64,000 nt of DNA from Zea mays (Eukaryota; Streptophyta; Magnoliopsida; Poales; Poaceae): assembly GCF_902167145.1 (NCBI RefSeq), contig NC_050105.1:140353988-140417987 (forward strand), given 5' to 3'. Under the pieces are notes generated by a model that saw nothing but the letters and a program-made list of their open reading frames with translations, was not told the origin of the DNA and ran no database searches. The position numbers were made by a program, and so were the translations under genes. Every line of letters starts with the position of its first letter. Position 1 is the first letter of the stretch. Below are positions 12,501 through 24,211 of this stretch, piece after piece.

Positions 12501-13100
12501 GTTTGTCAAAGGGGGAGAGAAAGTAAGAAGGGCTCTAATGATTCCGTTTTTGGCGATTCATGCCAAAGGGGGAGAGAGTATGAGCCCAAAGCAAAAGGAC
12601 CGCACCACCACCAAATTTCAAATTTCGGTTTTTCACCACCACCAAATTTCAAATTTCGGTTTTTCAAAGAGTATTTTCAAATTGGTATCTTACTTATGAT
12701 ATAATTTCAAACTAGTATACCCTCTTCAAAATTATTATCAAAACCCTCTTGATCACTAAGAGGAGGATTTCATTAAGGGAGAGTTTTGTTTAGTCAAAGG
12801 AAAAGCATTTGAAACAGGGAGAGAAAATTTCAAATCTTAAAGATGCTTTGCAAAATCTTATTCATTTATCTTTGACTATTTGCAAAAGGACTTTGAAAAG
12901 AATTTACAAAAGAGTTTGCAAAAACAAAACATGTGGTGCAAGCGTGGTCCAAAATGTTAAAAATGAAGAAACAATCCATGCATATCTTATAAGTATTTAT
13001 ATTGGCTCAATTTCAAGCAACCTTTGCACTTACATTATGCAAACTAGTTCAATTATGCACTTCCATATTTGCTTTGGTTTGTGTTGGCATCAATCACCAA
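9524..13100 (+). other. 3.6-kb non-coding interior of Sirevirus-A
   Basis: AT-rich, with no frame longer than about 105 codons and no protease, integrase, RT or RNase H motif in any frame. It replaces the pol region of autonomous relatives. Polypurine-tract-like words (AGGGGGAG) recur at about 11228, 12250, 12508 and 12568 before the real tract at 13101. A near-perfect 32-bp direct repeat (ACCAAATTTCAAATTTCGG core) lies at 12605-12668. Origin unknown. Confidence 0.8.
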
Positions 13101-13112
13101 AAAGGGGGAGAT
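13101..13112 (+). promoter_or_regulatory. Sirevirus-A polypurine tract
   Basis: AAAGGGGGAGAT abuts the 3' LTR; it primes plus-strand DNA synthesis in LTR elements. Confidence 0.88.
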
Positions 13113-14732
13113 TGAAAGGGAATTAGGCTTACACCTAGTTCCTAAATGATTTTGGTGGTTGAATTGCCCAACACAAATAAATGGACTAACTAGTTTGCTC
13201 TAGTGCATAAGTTATACAGGTGCCAAAGGTTCACACTTAGCCAATAAAAAGACCAAGTATTGGGTTCAACAAAAGAGCAAAGGGATAACCGAAGGCACCT
13301 CTGGTCTGGCGCACCGGACTGTCCGGTGCACCACCGGACAGTGTCCGGTGCACCAGAGGACTCCAACTCAAACTCGCCACCTTCGGGAATTTCCAGAGGC
13401 GCTCCGCTATAATTCACCGGACTGTCCGGTGTACACCGGACAGTGTCCGGTGCCCCAAGGAAGAGCGGCTCTAGAACTCGCCAGCTTCGGGAATTCGCAA
13501 CGGCTAGTCCGCTATAATTCACCGGACATGTCCGGTGTACACCGGACTGTCCGGTGTGACATCGAAGCAACGGATACTTCGGCGCCAACGGCTACCTGCA
13601 GCGCATTTAATGCGCGCCAGCGCGCGCAGAAGTCAGGCACGCCCATACTGGCGCACCGGACACTCTACAGTGCATGTTCGGTGCGCCACCGGACATCCAG
13701 GCGGACCCAGAAGACAGAAGCTCCAACGGTCGAATCCAAACGGTCGGGTGACGTGGCTGTCACACCGGACATGTCCGGTGTGCACCGGACTGTCCGGTGC
13801 GCCCATCGCCAGCAGCCTTCTCCAACGGCTACAATTTGGTTGGTGGCTATAAATACCACCCCAACCGGCCACTTCAAGGTGTGGGAGCCCAAGCAACATT
13901 CCAAGTCATCTAGTTGACATACTCAAGCCCTCCCAACCACATATATTCATTGATCCATCCTATACACAAGATTTAGACCACTACAACAAACACAAGTGCC
14001 ACAAAAGAGAGAACTAGCAATAGAGAGCTACTCATTTGAGTTTAGCACTAGTGCCTTGTGAGATTCATTGAGAGATAGTGTGTGCTACATCTTTGTGTAC
14101 ATTTGCGCGTGGAGTTTTGACTCCCATTGAACTTCCTCCAAAGTTTTGGAGGCTTGTGAAAGCTAGCAAGAGACACCAAAAGAGTGTGGTGGTCCTTGTG
14201 GGATCGAGAGTGATCCTTGAGAAGAAGAAGAGCTCGCCGATCCTTGGGTGATCGGTGGAGAGAGGGAAAGGGTTGAAAAAGACACGTCCTTAAGTGGACT
14301 CCTCAACGGGGACTAGGCCTTCGAGGGCCGAACCTCGGTAAAACAAATCACCTGTGTCCATTGTGTTTATTGCTTGTGATTTGTTTGTTTTCCCTCACTC
14401 TAAGTTTTTCCTTGCACTATTCTTTGCTAACCTTATTTGGTGTTGCCTTAAGTTAAATTCTCATTTAGTGAAGCAACACATTGCAAGAAAGAACTCGTGG
14501 CATTACTCTTCTTATCTAAGCCCTTGTGATTTATGCTCATAGACTTATTAGTAGTATTGATTTATCAATCCCGCATTATTTGAAAGCAATACTCTTTACA
14601 AGCAAGGACTTAGTTTTTATACTCCGATAATTGTATATCTTGTTCTAACCACTAATCAAGGGATCTAGTTGGGGGATAAAAGTTTTAATTTTCAGGTTTC
14701 GCCTATCCACCCCCCCCTCTAGGCGACTTTCA
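13113..14732 (+). repeat. Sirevirus-A 3' LTR
   Basis: Near-identical to the 5' LTR, with the same palindrome cluster (about 13310-13800) and TATA box (about 13846-13858). Differences seen: T for C early in U3, several single changes inside the palindromes, A for C near 14283, C for T near 14572, and a longer C run near the end. Confidence 0.95.
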
Positions 14733-14737
14733 CTTTG

Positions 14738-14810
14738 CAGCTTTGTGCTGATGGGGGTTACCAGCTGAGATTAGGAGTCTTGGGGGTACCCCTAATTATG
14801 GTCTCCGATA
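14738..14810 (-). repeat. Gypsy-1 LTR, outer 73 bp
   Basis: Resumes the interrupted Gypsy-1 LTR right after the second ctttg. In element orientation the LTR begins TATCGGAGACCATAATTAGG, so the usual TG start has become TA and the terminal dinucleotide is mutated. Confidence 0.8.
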
Positions 14811-15233
14811 GGTATTGTCGCTGAGGCCGTGGTCAACACTTTTTTGCTGACGGATGTAGTCAATGGATCCCCTAGTTAGGAGGTATTCATAGGTTGCTTT
14901 GGCCATGTGATGGCCCGGGCGTGTCTGCCCCTACGCTTTTGTAATATTTCCCTATGAACCTGGTCGAGTGGCTCCTCTCCCTTCCCCCCCCCCCCCCCGA
15001 TTCTTTTTGTGCGTTCAGTGTCGAAAACAAGTTTTGGCATACTTATTTCGGGGCTTTCTTACTTCCCTATCACGCATCGGGTGACTTTGGCATGGTTCAC
15101 AGACCCTAAAAAGCGGTTTCACAAGCTTCTGGCCTACCTCGACGCTAATGCAACCATCCCTAGTTTTTGGCATCTCGCACGTCTTCGAGGTATTCGGGAG
15201 TGTCGCTTCATGGGTAGCAGCATTCGGCCACGT
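14811..15233. other. Unassigned spacer with a 15-C run
   Basis: No gene or known element is recognised. It contains a run of 15 C at 14984-14998. A 115-codon open stretch beginning near 15009 has no recognisable motif and is probably chance. It lies between the end of Gypsy-1 and the start of Sirevirus-B and may be a remnant of an older element. Confidence 0.5.
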
Positions 15234-16490
15234 TGTAAGGAAAATGGACACCGAGCCATTTGGCTTAATATATTTTGGTGTTTGATAATCAACATAACCT
15301 GTGGACTAATGTGTTTGCTAGTGTTTGTGCTTGTAGTTCACAGGATGCTAAAGTAACTTGGACCAAGACATTGAGAACAGAAACACCTCAAAAGAAGACA
15401 TTATGAAGATCAAGTGAAGTCTAAGAAACAAAGGAAGTGGTGCCTGCAGAGTGTCTGGTCTGGAGCACCGGACTGTCCGGTGCACCAGGGAACAGTAGTC
15501 CTAACGGCTAGTTCTAGGTGGCATTGTGAAGAGAAGACCACCGGACTGTCCGGTGTAAAAAGCATGCGCGCCAATGGTCGGTTGCAGTGTCAGACCAACG
15601 GCTAGGCACACCAGACAGTGAACAGTGCATTGTCCGGTGTGCCGCAGAGAGCATAGCTTTTCTCCAACGGCTTGTGCTGAGCACTATAAATACACCCCAA
15701 CTTACCATTCCAAGGTGTGGGAGCCAAAGCAACATACCAAGGCATATAGTAGACATTCCCAAGTGCTCATACACCTAAGTGCTTAATAGAATCACTCAGT
15801 GATTAGCGTAGGTGCTTTGTAAAGTGCTTAGTTTAGTTTGACCACTTTAGCACTTGCTCTAGGTGAACCCTAGTTAGTTGAGCGAGTTTAGATAAACCAC
15901 ACAACCCCTCGGCTCTTGCGCGAATCGTTGTAATTGTACCGAGTGAGGCGAGAGTCTTGCAAGACCGTGGCAACCGAGTTTGTATGACGGCCGCCACCGT
16001 GTACCGGAGGGAACCAGGCCCGCGACGTTTTCGACCGGAAGGTCGATAGTGGAGACGACGGGGAGCGTCCGAGAGGAGCCAGAAGCGGAGCACCACTTGT
16101 GCGTGGAGAAGGCACGCGACTCTCTATGGAGTTACTCGACCGAGGTGCTTGGTCCTCGCGTGGGCTTCCCTTTGCGTAGGGGCACAACCGAGTATTAGTC
16201 GGGACCTTGCGTGGTTCCGGATACTAAAATACCAGTGTCATCCATGAGAGTTTGCATCTCTATCTTTCTCTTTAGCTTCCGCATTTATATTAAGCATTTA
16301 AGTTTCAATCTTGTCTTTATACTTATATTGTTGTAGATTGAAACTTAGCCACTTAGACAAAACTTAGTTTGCACATTCTAGTTTGATATTTTTGCATAGG
16401 TTTTGCTCTAGGGATTTATTTGTGGCGTAGTTTAGAGAAAGTTTTAAAAGTCCTAATTCACCCCCTCTTAGGCGTCACCTGTTTCTTTCA
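15234..16490 (+). repeat. Sirevirus-B 5' LTR
   Basis: Begins TGTAAGGAAAATGG and ends GTTTCTTTCA, followed by ATTGGTATCAGAGCC (primer-binding site, 16491-16505). It has only a few diverged CACCGGACTGTCCGGTG palindromes (15466-15560, one weaker near 15606-15644). The TATA box is CACTATAAATACACC at 15681-15695. Confidence 0.85.
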
Positions 16491-16570
16491 ATTGGTATCA
16501 GAGCCTGGTTTGGCTCATTTGAAACACTTTAGCTTCACCGCTAAAAGAGCTAACACTTTTTGAGGAAGGG

Positions 16571-17934
16571 ATGGATACCCATAGGCCACCACACTTTGAC
16601 GACACTAACTTCCTATATTATAGTGCTAGAATGGCTTGTTACCTAGAGGTCGTTGATCTAGGTGTTTGGAGAGTCACTCATGACGGGATGAAACCACCCA
16701 AAAATCCCGAGAAACCCACCACGAGTGAGGAAAAAGAAATTCATTTAAATGCTAGAGCCAAAAATTGCTTGTATGAATCTCTTTGCATGGATATTTTTAA
16801 TCAAGTTTTTACATTGAAAACCCCTAATGAGTTTTGGCTAAAATTGCATGAGCTCCGTTACGGCACATCCAATGTCCGTGAGCAAAAACATTGCCTAGTA
16901 TTAAATGAGTATAATTCTTTTGCCATGAAAGATAATGAGCTTGTTAGAGATATGTATTCTCATTTGAATCTAATCATCAATGAGCTCAATTCTATTGGCA
17001 TTAATAAGATAGGTGATGCGAACATTGTGAGGAATATTATCTCCCTGCTACTACAACAAAGATATGGGAGCATCATCACCATTCTTCACAACATGGAGGA
17101 CTTTAGTACAATGACCCTGACCATCGTGATTAGGAAAATCGCGGCCTTTGAGATGTCGCAAAAAATGTGTCGGGGAGAGAAGTCAACTTTCTCAAGGCCA
17201 TATGCTTTTGCATGTGATGAAAGGAAGGGTAAAAAGAAGGCTCCCACCCACTCCAAGTTCCTCAAGTGAAGAAGAGGAGGAAGAAGAAAGTGATGATGAA
17301 GAAGATAATCAACCATCAACATCATCCTCCGAGGACGAAGAAACAATTCGACGCGTCGGAAAGGTAATGGGGATGATCCACAAGATTAATCTAATGGGTG
17401 TGCCCCTACAGGTAGAGGATCTTCTCTTTAACATTGATATGAAAAATCAAAGAAAGGTAGAACGCTTCGCATGCGAGGAGAAGGGCCACTTCATGGACAA
17501 CTGTCCAACTATGGCCGAACCCAAAAAGGAGAGGAGCAAAGGCAAGACGCTAACAAGTGTCAAAACTTGGGACAATTCTTCAGGCGAAGATGAACCTCTA
17601 AGGACGCGCAGCCACCGATTCTCATCACGCTCATCATGGTCATCACGCAAGTGCTTTATGACAAAAGGTAAAATGAGTATTCCATCATCTAGTGACGAAA
17701 GTAGTAGTTATGATGAAGGTGAGGGAAAGCTCTCCGTAGATGAGCTTGCAGAAGCCGTTAAATTTTTTTCAGGATGTCTGCACTAAACAAAAGGCTCAAC
17801 TTAAAACTTTAAAAAATAAGTTGATTAGCTCTCAAAATAATTATAAAGGTTTGCTAGAAAAATTTGAAGCATTTGCAAATTTGAATTGTGAGCTATCAAC
17901 TAAGATTGAGAATTAGAGTTTAGTGCTACATCCA
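16571..17934 (+). pseudogene. Sirevirus-B gag, frameshifted
   Basis: Begins with an ATG 80 bp after the LTR and reads as Copia-type gag for 232 codons (HFDDTNFLYYSARMACYLE, NEFWLKLHELRYGTSNV, GSIITILHNMEDFST). Near 17265 the frame shifts by one and continues with an acidic Ser/Glu stretch and a zinc-knuckle remnant, RFACEEKGHFMDNCP, in which the first Cys is lost. A second shift lies near 17775, after which coiled-coil text (FEAFANLNCELSTKI) continues to a stop at 17934-17936. Gag would form the particle; this copy cannot. Confidence 0.82.
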
Positions 17935-17974
17935 CATGTTCGTCCTTATGGGTTTGTATTCGTATGAAGGCGCG

Positions 17975-18557
17975 TGTTGGGCCTATGCTTCGTCGCCGAA
18001 GGTCTTACAGGAAGAAGCAGTCTTCGGCGGGAGCTGTTTGTATAAAATGGACGAAGGTTCCTCTTTGTGAAGCTTCGGTATTGCAAACCGACTTAAAGAT
18101 AGAATGACCTTTTAGTCCATAAAGGTCTGAGTCAATGTTGTAAGCTTTTATAAGGGGCATACTTGTAATTCCTCACAGGCTGCGTCCTGTGCCTATAAAT
18201 AGTGAACAGTATTCCATTACTGTTCACGCATTCGAGTTATTGCAATCGCATCTTCTGGAATCCAACCTTTTGCCAAGGCAAAGGTATTATTGTATTTAAT
18301 GACTCAATATATTAAATAGATACAATGTAATTTGTCTATGATGTATTTATCCCTTTTATACCTTTTTTATGTTATCTTATAATTTTTACTGAAATTTTAT
18401 TACGAAGACTTAAGCTTCGTAATTATGCTCTTATCAGCCTTCGTCCAAGGCCCATTATCCTCAAGGGAATAATGTTTCATGGACGAAGGACATTGACATT
18501 TAACACTTTATGTTGCCTTGTTCTTAATTCAAAGCATTTGAGAACAAGTCCCCAACA
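17975..18557 (+). repeat. Gypsy-2 5' LTR
   Basis: TATA box CCTATAAATAG at 18191-18201. Boundary fixed by the primer-binding site TTGGCGCCC that follows and by the paired LTR at 35813. Confidence 0.93.
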
Positions 18558-21500
18558 TTGGCGCCCACCTCCGGTGAACTCACTTCCACTTTTTGAGCTG
18601 ATGGCTTCGTTCAACGACCAAGCTGGAGCTGCTTCGGACCCGAAGCTGGTGCTCCCGATCACAGGTGGCTCGTCCTCAGAGCCAGCTAACAAGAAACAAA
18701 AGAAGGAAGCACAGAGAAGGGTACATCATGTTGGGGTGCAAGGACCCTTCATCAAGTCAAGATGGTCTCACATTCCTATTACCTTCTCCCAAGAGGACCT
18801 TCAGCTCAAAGATTACCCACACAACGATGCCATGGTTATCTCTTGTGTTATCAAAGGATTTCTGGTCCACAATGTCTTGGTTGACACAGGCAGTGCAGCT
18901 GACATTATATTTGCTAAGGCCTTCAGACAAATGCAAGAGCCAGAAGATAAGATTCATGATGCTACACATCCTCTCTGTGGCTTCGGAGGAAGACAGATTG
19001 TAGCACTGGGCAAGATCACCATGTCAGTGACCTTCGGGTTCATCAACAACACTAGAACTGAGCAAGTTGTGTTTGACATTGTTGACATGGAATATCCTTA
19101 CAATGCAATTATTGGTCGTGGTACCCTCAATGCCTTCGAAGCAATCCTTCATCCTGCCTATCTTTGCATGAAGATACCTTCGGATCAGGGACCCATTGCT
19201 ATCCATGGAAGTCAGGAAGCTGCAAGAAGGGCCGAAGGCAATTGGACTGACTCAAAAGCAATCCATAACATAGATGGAGCTGAAGCTTGTGAACAGTACA
19301 AATTCAGAAGGGAGAAAGCAGCTTCAGCAGATCAGCCGAAGCCTATGCTCTTATGTGAGGACATAGCAGAGCAGAAGGTGCTGTTAGGCTCTCAATTATC
19401 CGAAGAGCAGGAGAAAACCTTGATAAGGTTTTTGTTCAATAACAAAGATGTTTTTGCATGGTCAGCCAATGATCTCTGCGGAGTTAATAGAGATGTTATT
19501 GAGCACTCGCTCAATGTCGATCCATCCTTCAGACCCAGAAAGCAAAGGCTTCGGAAAATGTCAGATGATAAGGCCGAAGGTGCTCGCAACGAAGTCAAAA
19601 GACTCCTCAGTGCAGGAGTTATCAGAGAAGTGAAGTACCCAGAATGGCTAGCTAACACTGTTATGGTAAAAAAGGCCAATGGCAAGTGGCGAATGTGCAT
19701 CGATTTTACAGATCTTAACAAGGCTTGTCCGAAGGATGAATTCCCACTACCAAGGATAGACTCTTTAGTTGATGCAGCAGCTTCTTCAGAGCTCATGAGT
19801 CTGTTAGACTGTTATTCAGGCTATCACCAAATTTGGATGAAGAAGGAAGATGAGCCGAAGACTAGCTTCATAACTCCAAGTGGCACATATTGCTATCTTC
19901 GGATGCCTGAGGGGCTCAAAAACGCTGGAGGAAGTTTCAGCCGAATGACTGCGAAGGTTCTCCAATCTCAAATAGGCAGAAATGTGCTAACTTATGTTGA
20001 TGACATCATTGTAAAAAGCACGAAGCAGGAGAATCATATTGCTGATCTGCAGGAGACCTTCGCCAGTTTCAGGCAAGCTGGCTTAAAGTTAAATCCAGAA
20101 AAATGCGTCTTCGGAGTAAAGAAGGGGAAATTTCTTGGATGCTTGGTTTCAACAAAGGGAATTAAAGCTAATCCAAGTAAAATTGAAGCTATACTTCGGA
20201 TGGAGCCACCAAATACAAAGAAGGGGGCTCAAAGATTGACAGGAAGATTGGCATCTCTCAATAGATTCATATCCAGATCAGCAGAGAGAAACTTACCATT
20301 CTTCGAAGTGCTGAAGTCAGCCGAAGTCTTTCAATGGGGACCAATCCAGCAGAGGGCTTTCGAAGAGCTGAAACAGTATTTGATAGATCTAACAACATTG
20401 ACTCCACCAATGCCAGGGGCTCCTTTATTATTATATGTGGCAGCTTCGCACTCAGCGGTAAGTGCAGCGCTTGTCCAGGAGAAGCTTGATGGTCAAGTCA
20501 AGAGGCAGGCCCCAATATATTTTGTTTCCGAGGTTCTTAGTTTATCAAAGAAAAATTATACAGAGTTGGAGAAGGTACTGTATGCTGTCTTGATGGCCTC
20601 CAGGAAGCTTCGGCACTATTTCCAAGCTTACAACATAATTGTTCCTTCTTCACAACCTCTGAAGGATATTATGAGGAACCGAGAAGCTACTGGAAGGATT
20701 GGAAAATGGGCTGCAGAGCTCAATGAATTTTGTATTGAATATGTTCATAGATCTTCGATTCAGTCCCAGGCGTTGGCAGACTTCATTGCTGACTGGTCGC
20801 CAGGGGCTCAGGAGGAAGAAACGAATAAAGACAACGAAGCATGGACAGTGTTTTGTGATGGATCTTGGGGAACCTTCGGAGCAGGAGCGGCTGCTGTGTT
20901 GGTTTCACCTTCCAAAGTCAAAACTTGTTATGTGGCAAAGCTTGATTTTAGTTGCACAAATAACATTGCCGAGTACGAAGCATTGCTTCTAGGTCTTCGG
21001 AAGTTAAAAGCAATGGGAATCAGAAGGGCCATACTTAAAACTGATTCCCAGGTTGTTTCGGGTCATATTGACAAGAGTTGCAAGGCTAAAGATCTGAAGC
21101 TTGAAAAGTATTTGGATATGGTTCGAAGAGTTGAAGCTTCTTTCGAGGGATTTTCTGTCAAAAATATCCCTCGAGGACAAAATGAGCATGCTGATTTGCT
21201 AGCTAAGTCAGCAGCACAGGGGCTGCCCTTACCTTCGGATGTGTTCTTCGAAACAATAAAAGCACCTTCGGTGGAACTTCTTGAAAGAGCAGTCCTCAAT
21301 ATATCTCCTGTTTATAGCGAAGATTGGAGAACCGAGATCATCTCTTACCTTCAGGGTAAATTCCTTTCAGATGACGAAGCTTATAACAAGAGGATAGAGG
21401 CAAGAGCTCGTCCATATGTCATAATAGAAGGGGAGTTGTACAAGCATGGAGTTTGTGCTCCGCTACTCAAATGTTTATCCAGAGCCGAAGGTATAGAGTT

Positions 21501-22170
21501 AATGAAAGAAATACATGCAGGCCTGTGTGGATCTCACATCGGATCTATGCCGTTACTTGGAAAAATTTTCCGCCAAGGATTTTATTGGCCGAAGGCAGCT
21601 TCGGATGCAGCAGAATTGGTTCAAAAGTGCGAAGGTTGTCAGAAATGTGCAAAAGATCAAAAACAACCTTCGTCCTTAACACAGCTCATACAACCCACTT
21701 GGCCATTGCAAAGGTGGGGCCTTGACTTGTTAGGTCTGTTACCACCGGCTCAAGGGAACCTGAGATATGTTGTAGTAGCTGTGGAATATTTTTCTAAATG
21801 GATTGAGGCGAAGCCTTTAGCCACAATAACTTCGGCCACCGTCCAAAAGTTTTTCTGGCAGAATATTGTTTGTCGTTTCGGGGTGCCAAAGGCTATCACT
21901 GTGGATAATGGGACACAGTTTGACTCCGAAGCTTTCAGGGATTTCTGTGACCAAATTGGTACGAAGATCCATTTTGCATCAGTTAGGCACCCGGAGTCAA
22001 ATGGACTCGTTGAAAGAGCCAACGGCATTATAATGACAGGAATAATGAAGTTAATCTTCAACCAACCCAGGGGAAAATGGCCAGATCAGTTAACCAAAGT
22101 GGTGTGGGGCCACAACACAACAACATCAAGGTCTACAGGCTTTACTCCATTTAAGTTGTTATTCGGTGAC

Positions 22171-23414
22171 TGAGAGCACCTAGAGGGGGGGTGAATAGGT
22201 GATCCTGTAAAAATCAAACTTATAGCCACAAAGACTTGGTTAATTGTTAGCACAATAATTGCCAAGTGGCTAGAGAGGAGTCAAGACACAATAATCACAA
22301 GAAATCAATCACAGAGATGACACGGTGGTTATCCCGTGGTTCGGCCAAGTACTAAACTTGCCTACTCCACGTTGTGGCGTCCCAACGGACGAGAGTTGCA
22401 CTCAACTCCTCTCAAGTGATCCAATGATCAACTTGAATACCACGGTGTTTTTCTTTACTTTGATCTTTTCCCGTTCGCGAGGAATCTCCACAACTTGGAG
22501 TCTCTCGCCCTTACAATTGAATTTCACAAAGAAGCACGGAGTAAGGGAGGGAAGCAACACACACAAATCCACAGCAAAATGCGCACACACACGGCCAAGA
22601 AACGAGCTCAAGAGACTATCTCAAAGTTCACACTAGAACGAGCTCGAATCACTGAGAATGACAAACGAATGCGCAAAGACTGAGTGTGGATGATCAAGAA
22701 TGCTCTAAGGTTGCTTGTTATGTTCCTCCATGCGCCTAGGGGTCCCTTTTATAGCCCCAAGGCAGCTAGGAGCCGTTGAGAACAAATCTGGAAGGCCATC
22801 CTTGCCTTCTGTCATCGGGCGCACCGGACAGTCCGGTGCACACCGGACACTGTCCGGTGCCCGATTTATTTCCTTAAACAGCGCAGCCGACCGTTGCCGA
22901 CCGTTGCAGATCTGGCGCACCGGACAGTCCGGTGCACACCGGACAGTCCGGTGCCTCCTTCCGACCGTTGGCCAGACCACGTGTCGCGCGCAGATTCCGC
23001 GGCCGACCGTTGGCTCGGCCGACCGTTGGCTCACCGGACAGTCCGGTGCACACCGGACAGTCCGGTGAATTTTAGCCGTACGCCGTCGGCAAATTCCCGA
23101 GAGCGGCGTCTTCAGGACGAGGCAGCCTGGCGCACCGGACACTGTCCGGTGCACCACCGGACAGTCCGGTGCCCCAGACCGAAATAGCCTATTGGCTGTA
23201 CACAGCCAACAATCTCCTTTTCTTCTTCTCTCTGTTTCTAACACTTAGATAAATATATTAGTACACAAAACCAATTTACTAAGGCTTAGAAACATACCTT
23301 TACTTGTGATTCGCACTTTGTTCATCCATGGGCATAGATTCACATTTAAGCACTTGTGTTGACACTTAATCACCAAAATACTTAGAAATGACCCAAAGGC
23401 ACATTTCCCTTTCA
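22171..23414 (-). repeat. Sirevirus-C 3' LTR
   Basis: Contains about eight CACCGGACAGTCCGGTG-type palindromes between 22818 and 23175 and a TATA box on the minus strand (CTATAAAAGG, about 22745-22755). It has two copies of a GCCGACCGTTGGCT unit where the other LTR has one. Confidence 0.93.
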
Positions 23415-24211
23415 ATCTCCCCCTTTTTGGTGATTTATGCCAACACAACATAAAGCAACTAGAACAGGTGCAAAATCACTTGAAATAGACCTCAAATCTA
23501 TTTTGATTCATTTTTGGCATATATGGATCATCCTTTGCCACCACTTGGTTTGTTTTTGCAAATCAACACAAATCTCTATCTCTAAGTCAAACACACATGT
23601 TGAAGCATAAAGAGAGTCATTCCAAAAGAGATTGATCAAAGATTTCAAAAACTCCCCCTATTTCCCACAACCAATACTTCTCCCCATAAGAAGCCAACTT
23701 TTGACAAGAGAGACAATAAGAGACAATAAAAGAGTTGGACAAAACAAAAACTCTATACTACTGTTTTCAAAATTCTCTCAAGTGGTAGCTGATCCATTTA
23801 TCGCTTTGGCCTTTATTTTCTCCCCCTTTGGCATCAAGCACCAAAACGGGATCAATCTTGGCCCTTTAACCCCATTGCCTCACCAAAATCTTCAATAAGA
23901 ATACAAAGGCAATAAGAGTCTAAAGATGAACTTGGAATTAGTTACCCTCTCATCGGAGTGCAGTGGAAGTCTTTCATGGTCCAAATCCACCTTTTCCCCT
24001 TTCAATCCACCTTCGAGACTAAATCAAGCAAACTCATGCAAATGGTTAGTCTCAAAGGGTCAAGTTGTAACACATCTCCCCCTAAACATGTGCATCACTT
24101 TGCAACGGACTTGTGAGGTCCAGGGAGTGTTTGTACAACTTGAGCACCATAATAAGCAACATAATGCAAAAAGGAACATGATCAAAAGCATAACTACATG
24201 TATGCTACAAT
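23415..24211 (-). other. Sirevirus-C pol-to-LTR region with repeated polypurine-tract-like motifs
   Basis: No coding frame in element sense. The true polypurine tract (CCAAAAAGGGGGAGAT in element sense) adjoins the LTR at 23415-23430. Similar words occur near 23651, 23819 and 24078 (plus-strand CTCCCCCT). Multiple polypurine tracts here are a documented Sirevirus trait. Confidence 0.82.

Larger units (their letters stand above)
5978..14732 (+). mobile_element. Sirevirus-A: young, gag-only Copia-type LTR retrotransposon
   Basis: Two LTRs (1,619 and 1,620 bp) begin TGAAAGGG and end TTTCA, flanked by the 5-bp target duplication ctttg (5973-5977 and 14733-14737). A primer-binding site matching initiator tRNA-Met follows the first LTR and a polypurine tract precedes the second. 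The LTRs differ by about seven substitutions and one C-run length change by eye, roughly 0.4%; under the usual grass rate of 1.3e-8 that is below 0.2 million years. The 5.5-kb interior encodes one gag protein and no protease, integrase or RT. It must therefore depend on another Sirevirus's enzymes. It is inserted in the Gypsy-1 LTR. Confidence 0.95.
15234..17969 (+). mobile_element. Sirevirus-B: truncated Copia-type element, 5' LTR plus broken gag
   Basis: A 1,257-bp LTR is followed by an initiator-Met primer-binding site and a gag region, then the element stops. The last recognisable gag text is near 17934, and Gypsy-2 is inserted at 17975. No pol and no 3' LTR of this type are found on the far side of Gypsy-2, so it was already truncated or was cut by a later deletion. 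The exact right end between 17935 and 17969 cannot be fixed by eye. Confidence 0.8.

Noticed and set aside
15009..15356. 115-codon frame crossing into the Sirevirus-B LTR
   Set aside because: Crosses an element boundary, so it cannot be an ancestral gene.
22705..23244. 179-codon minus-strand frame in the Sirevirus-C LTR
   Set aside because: Repeats of GAPDCPV-type text come from the palindrome array; not a protein.
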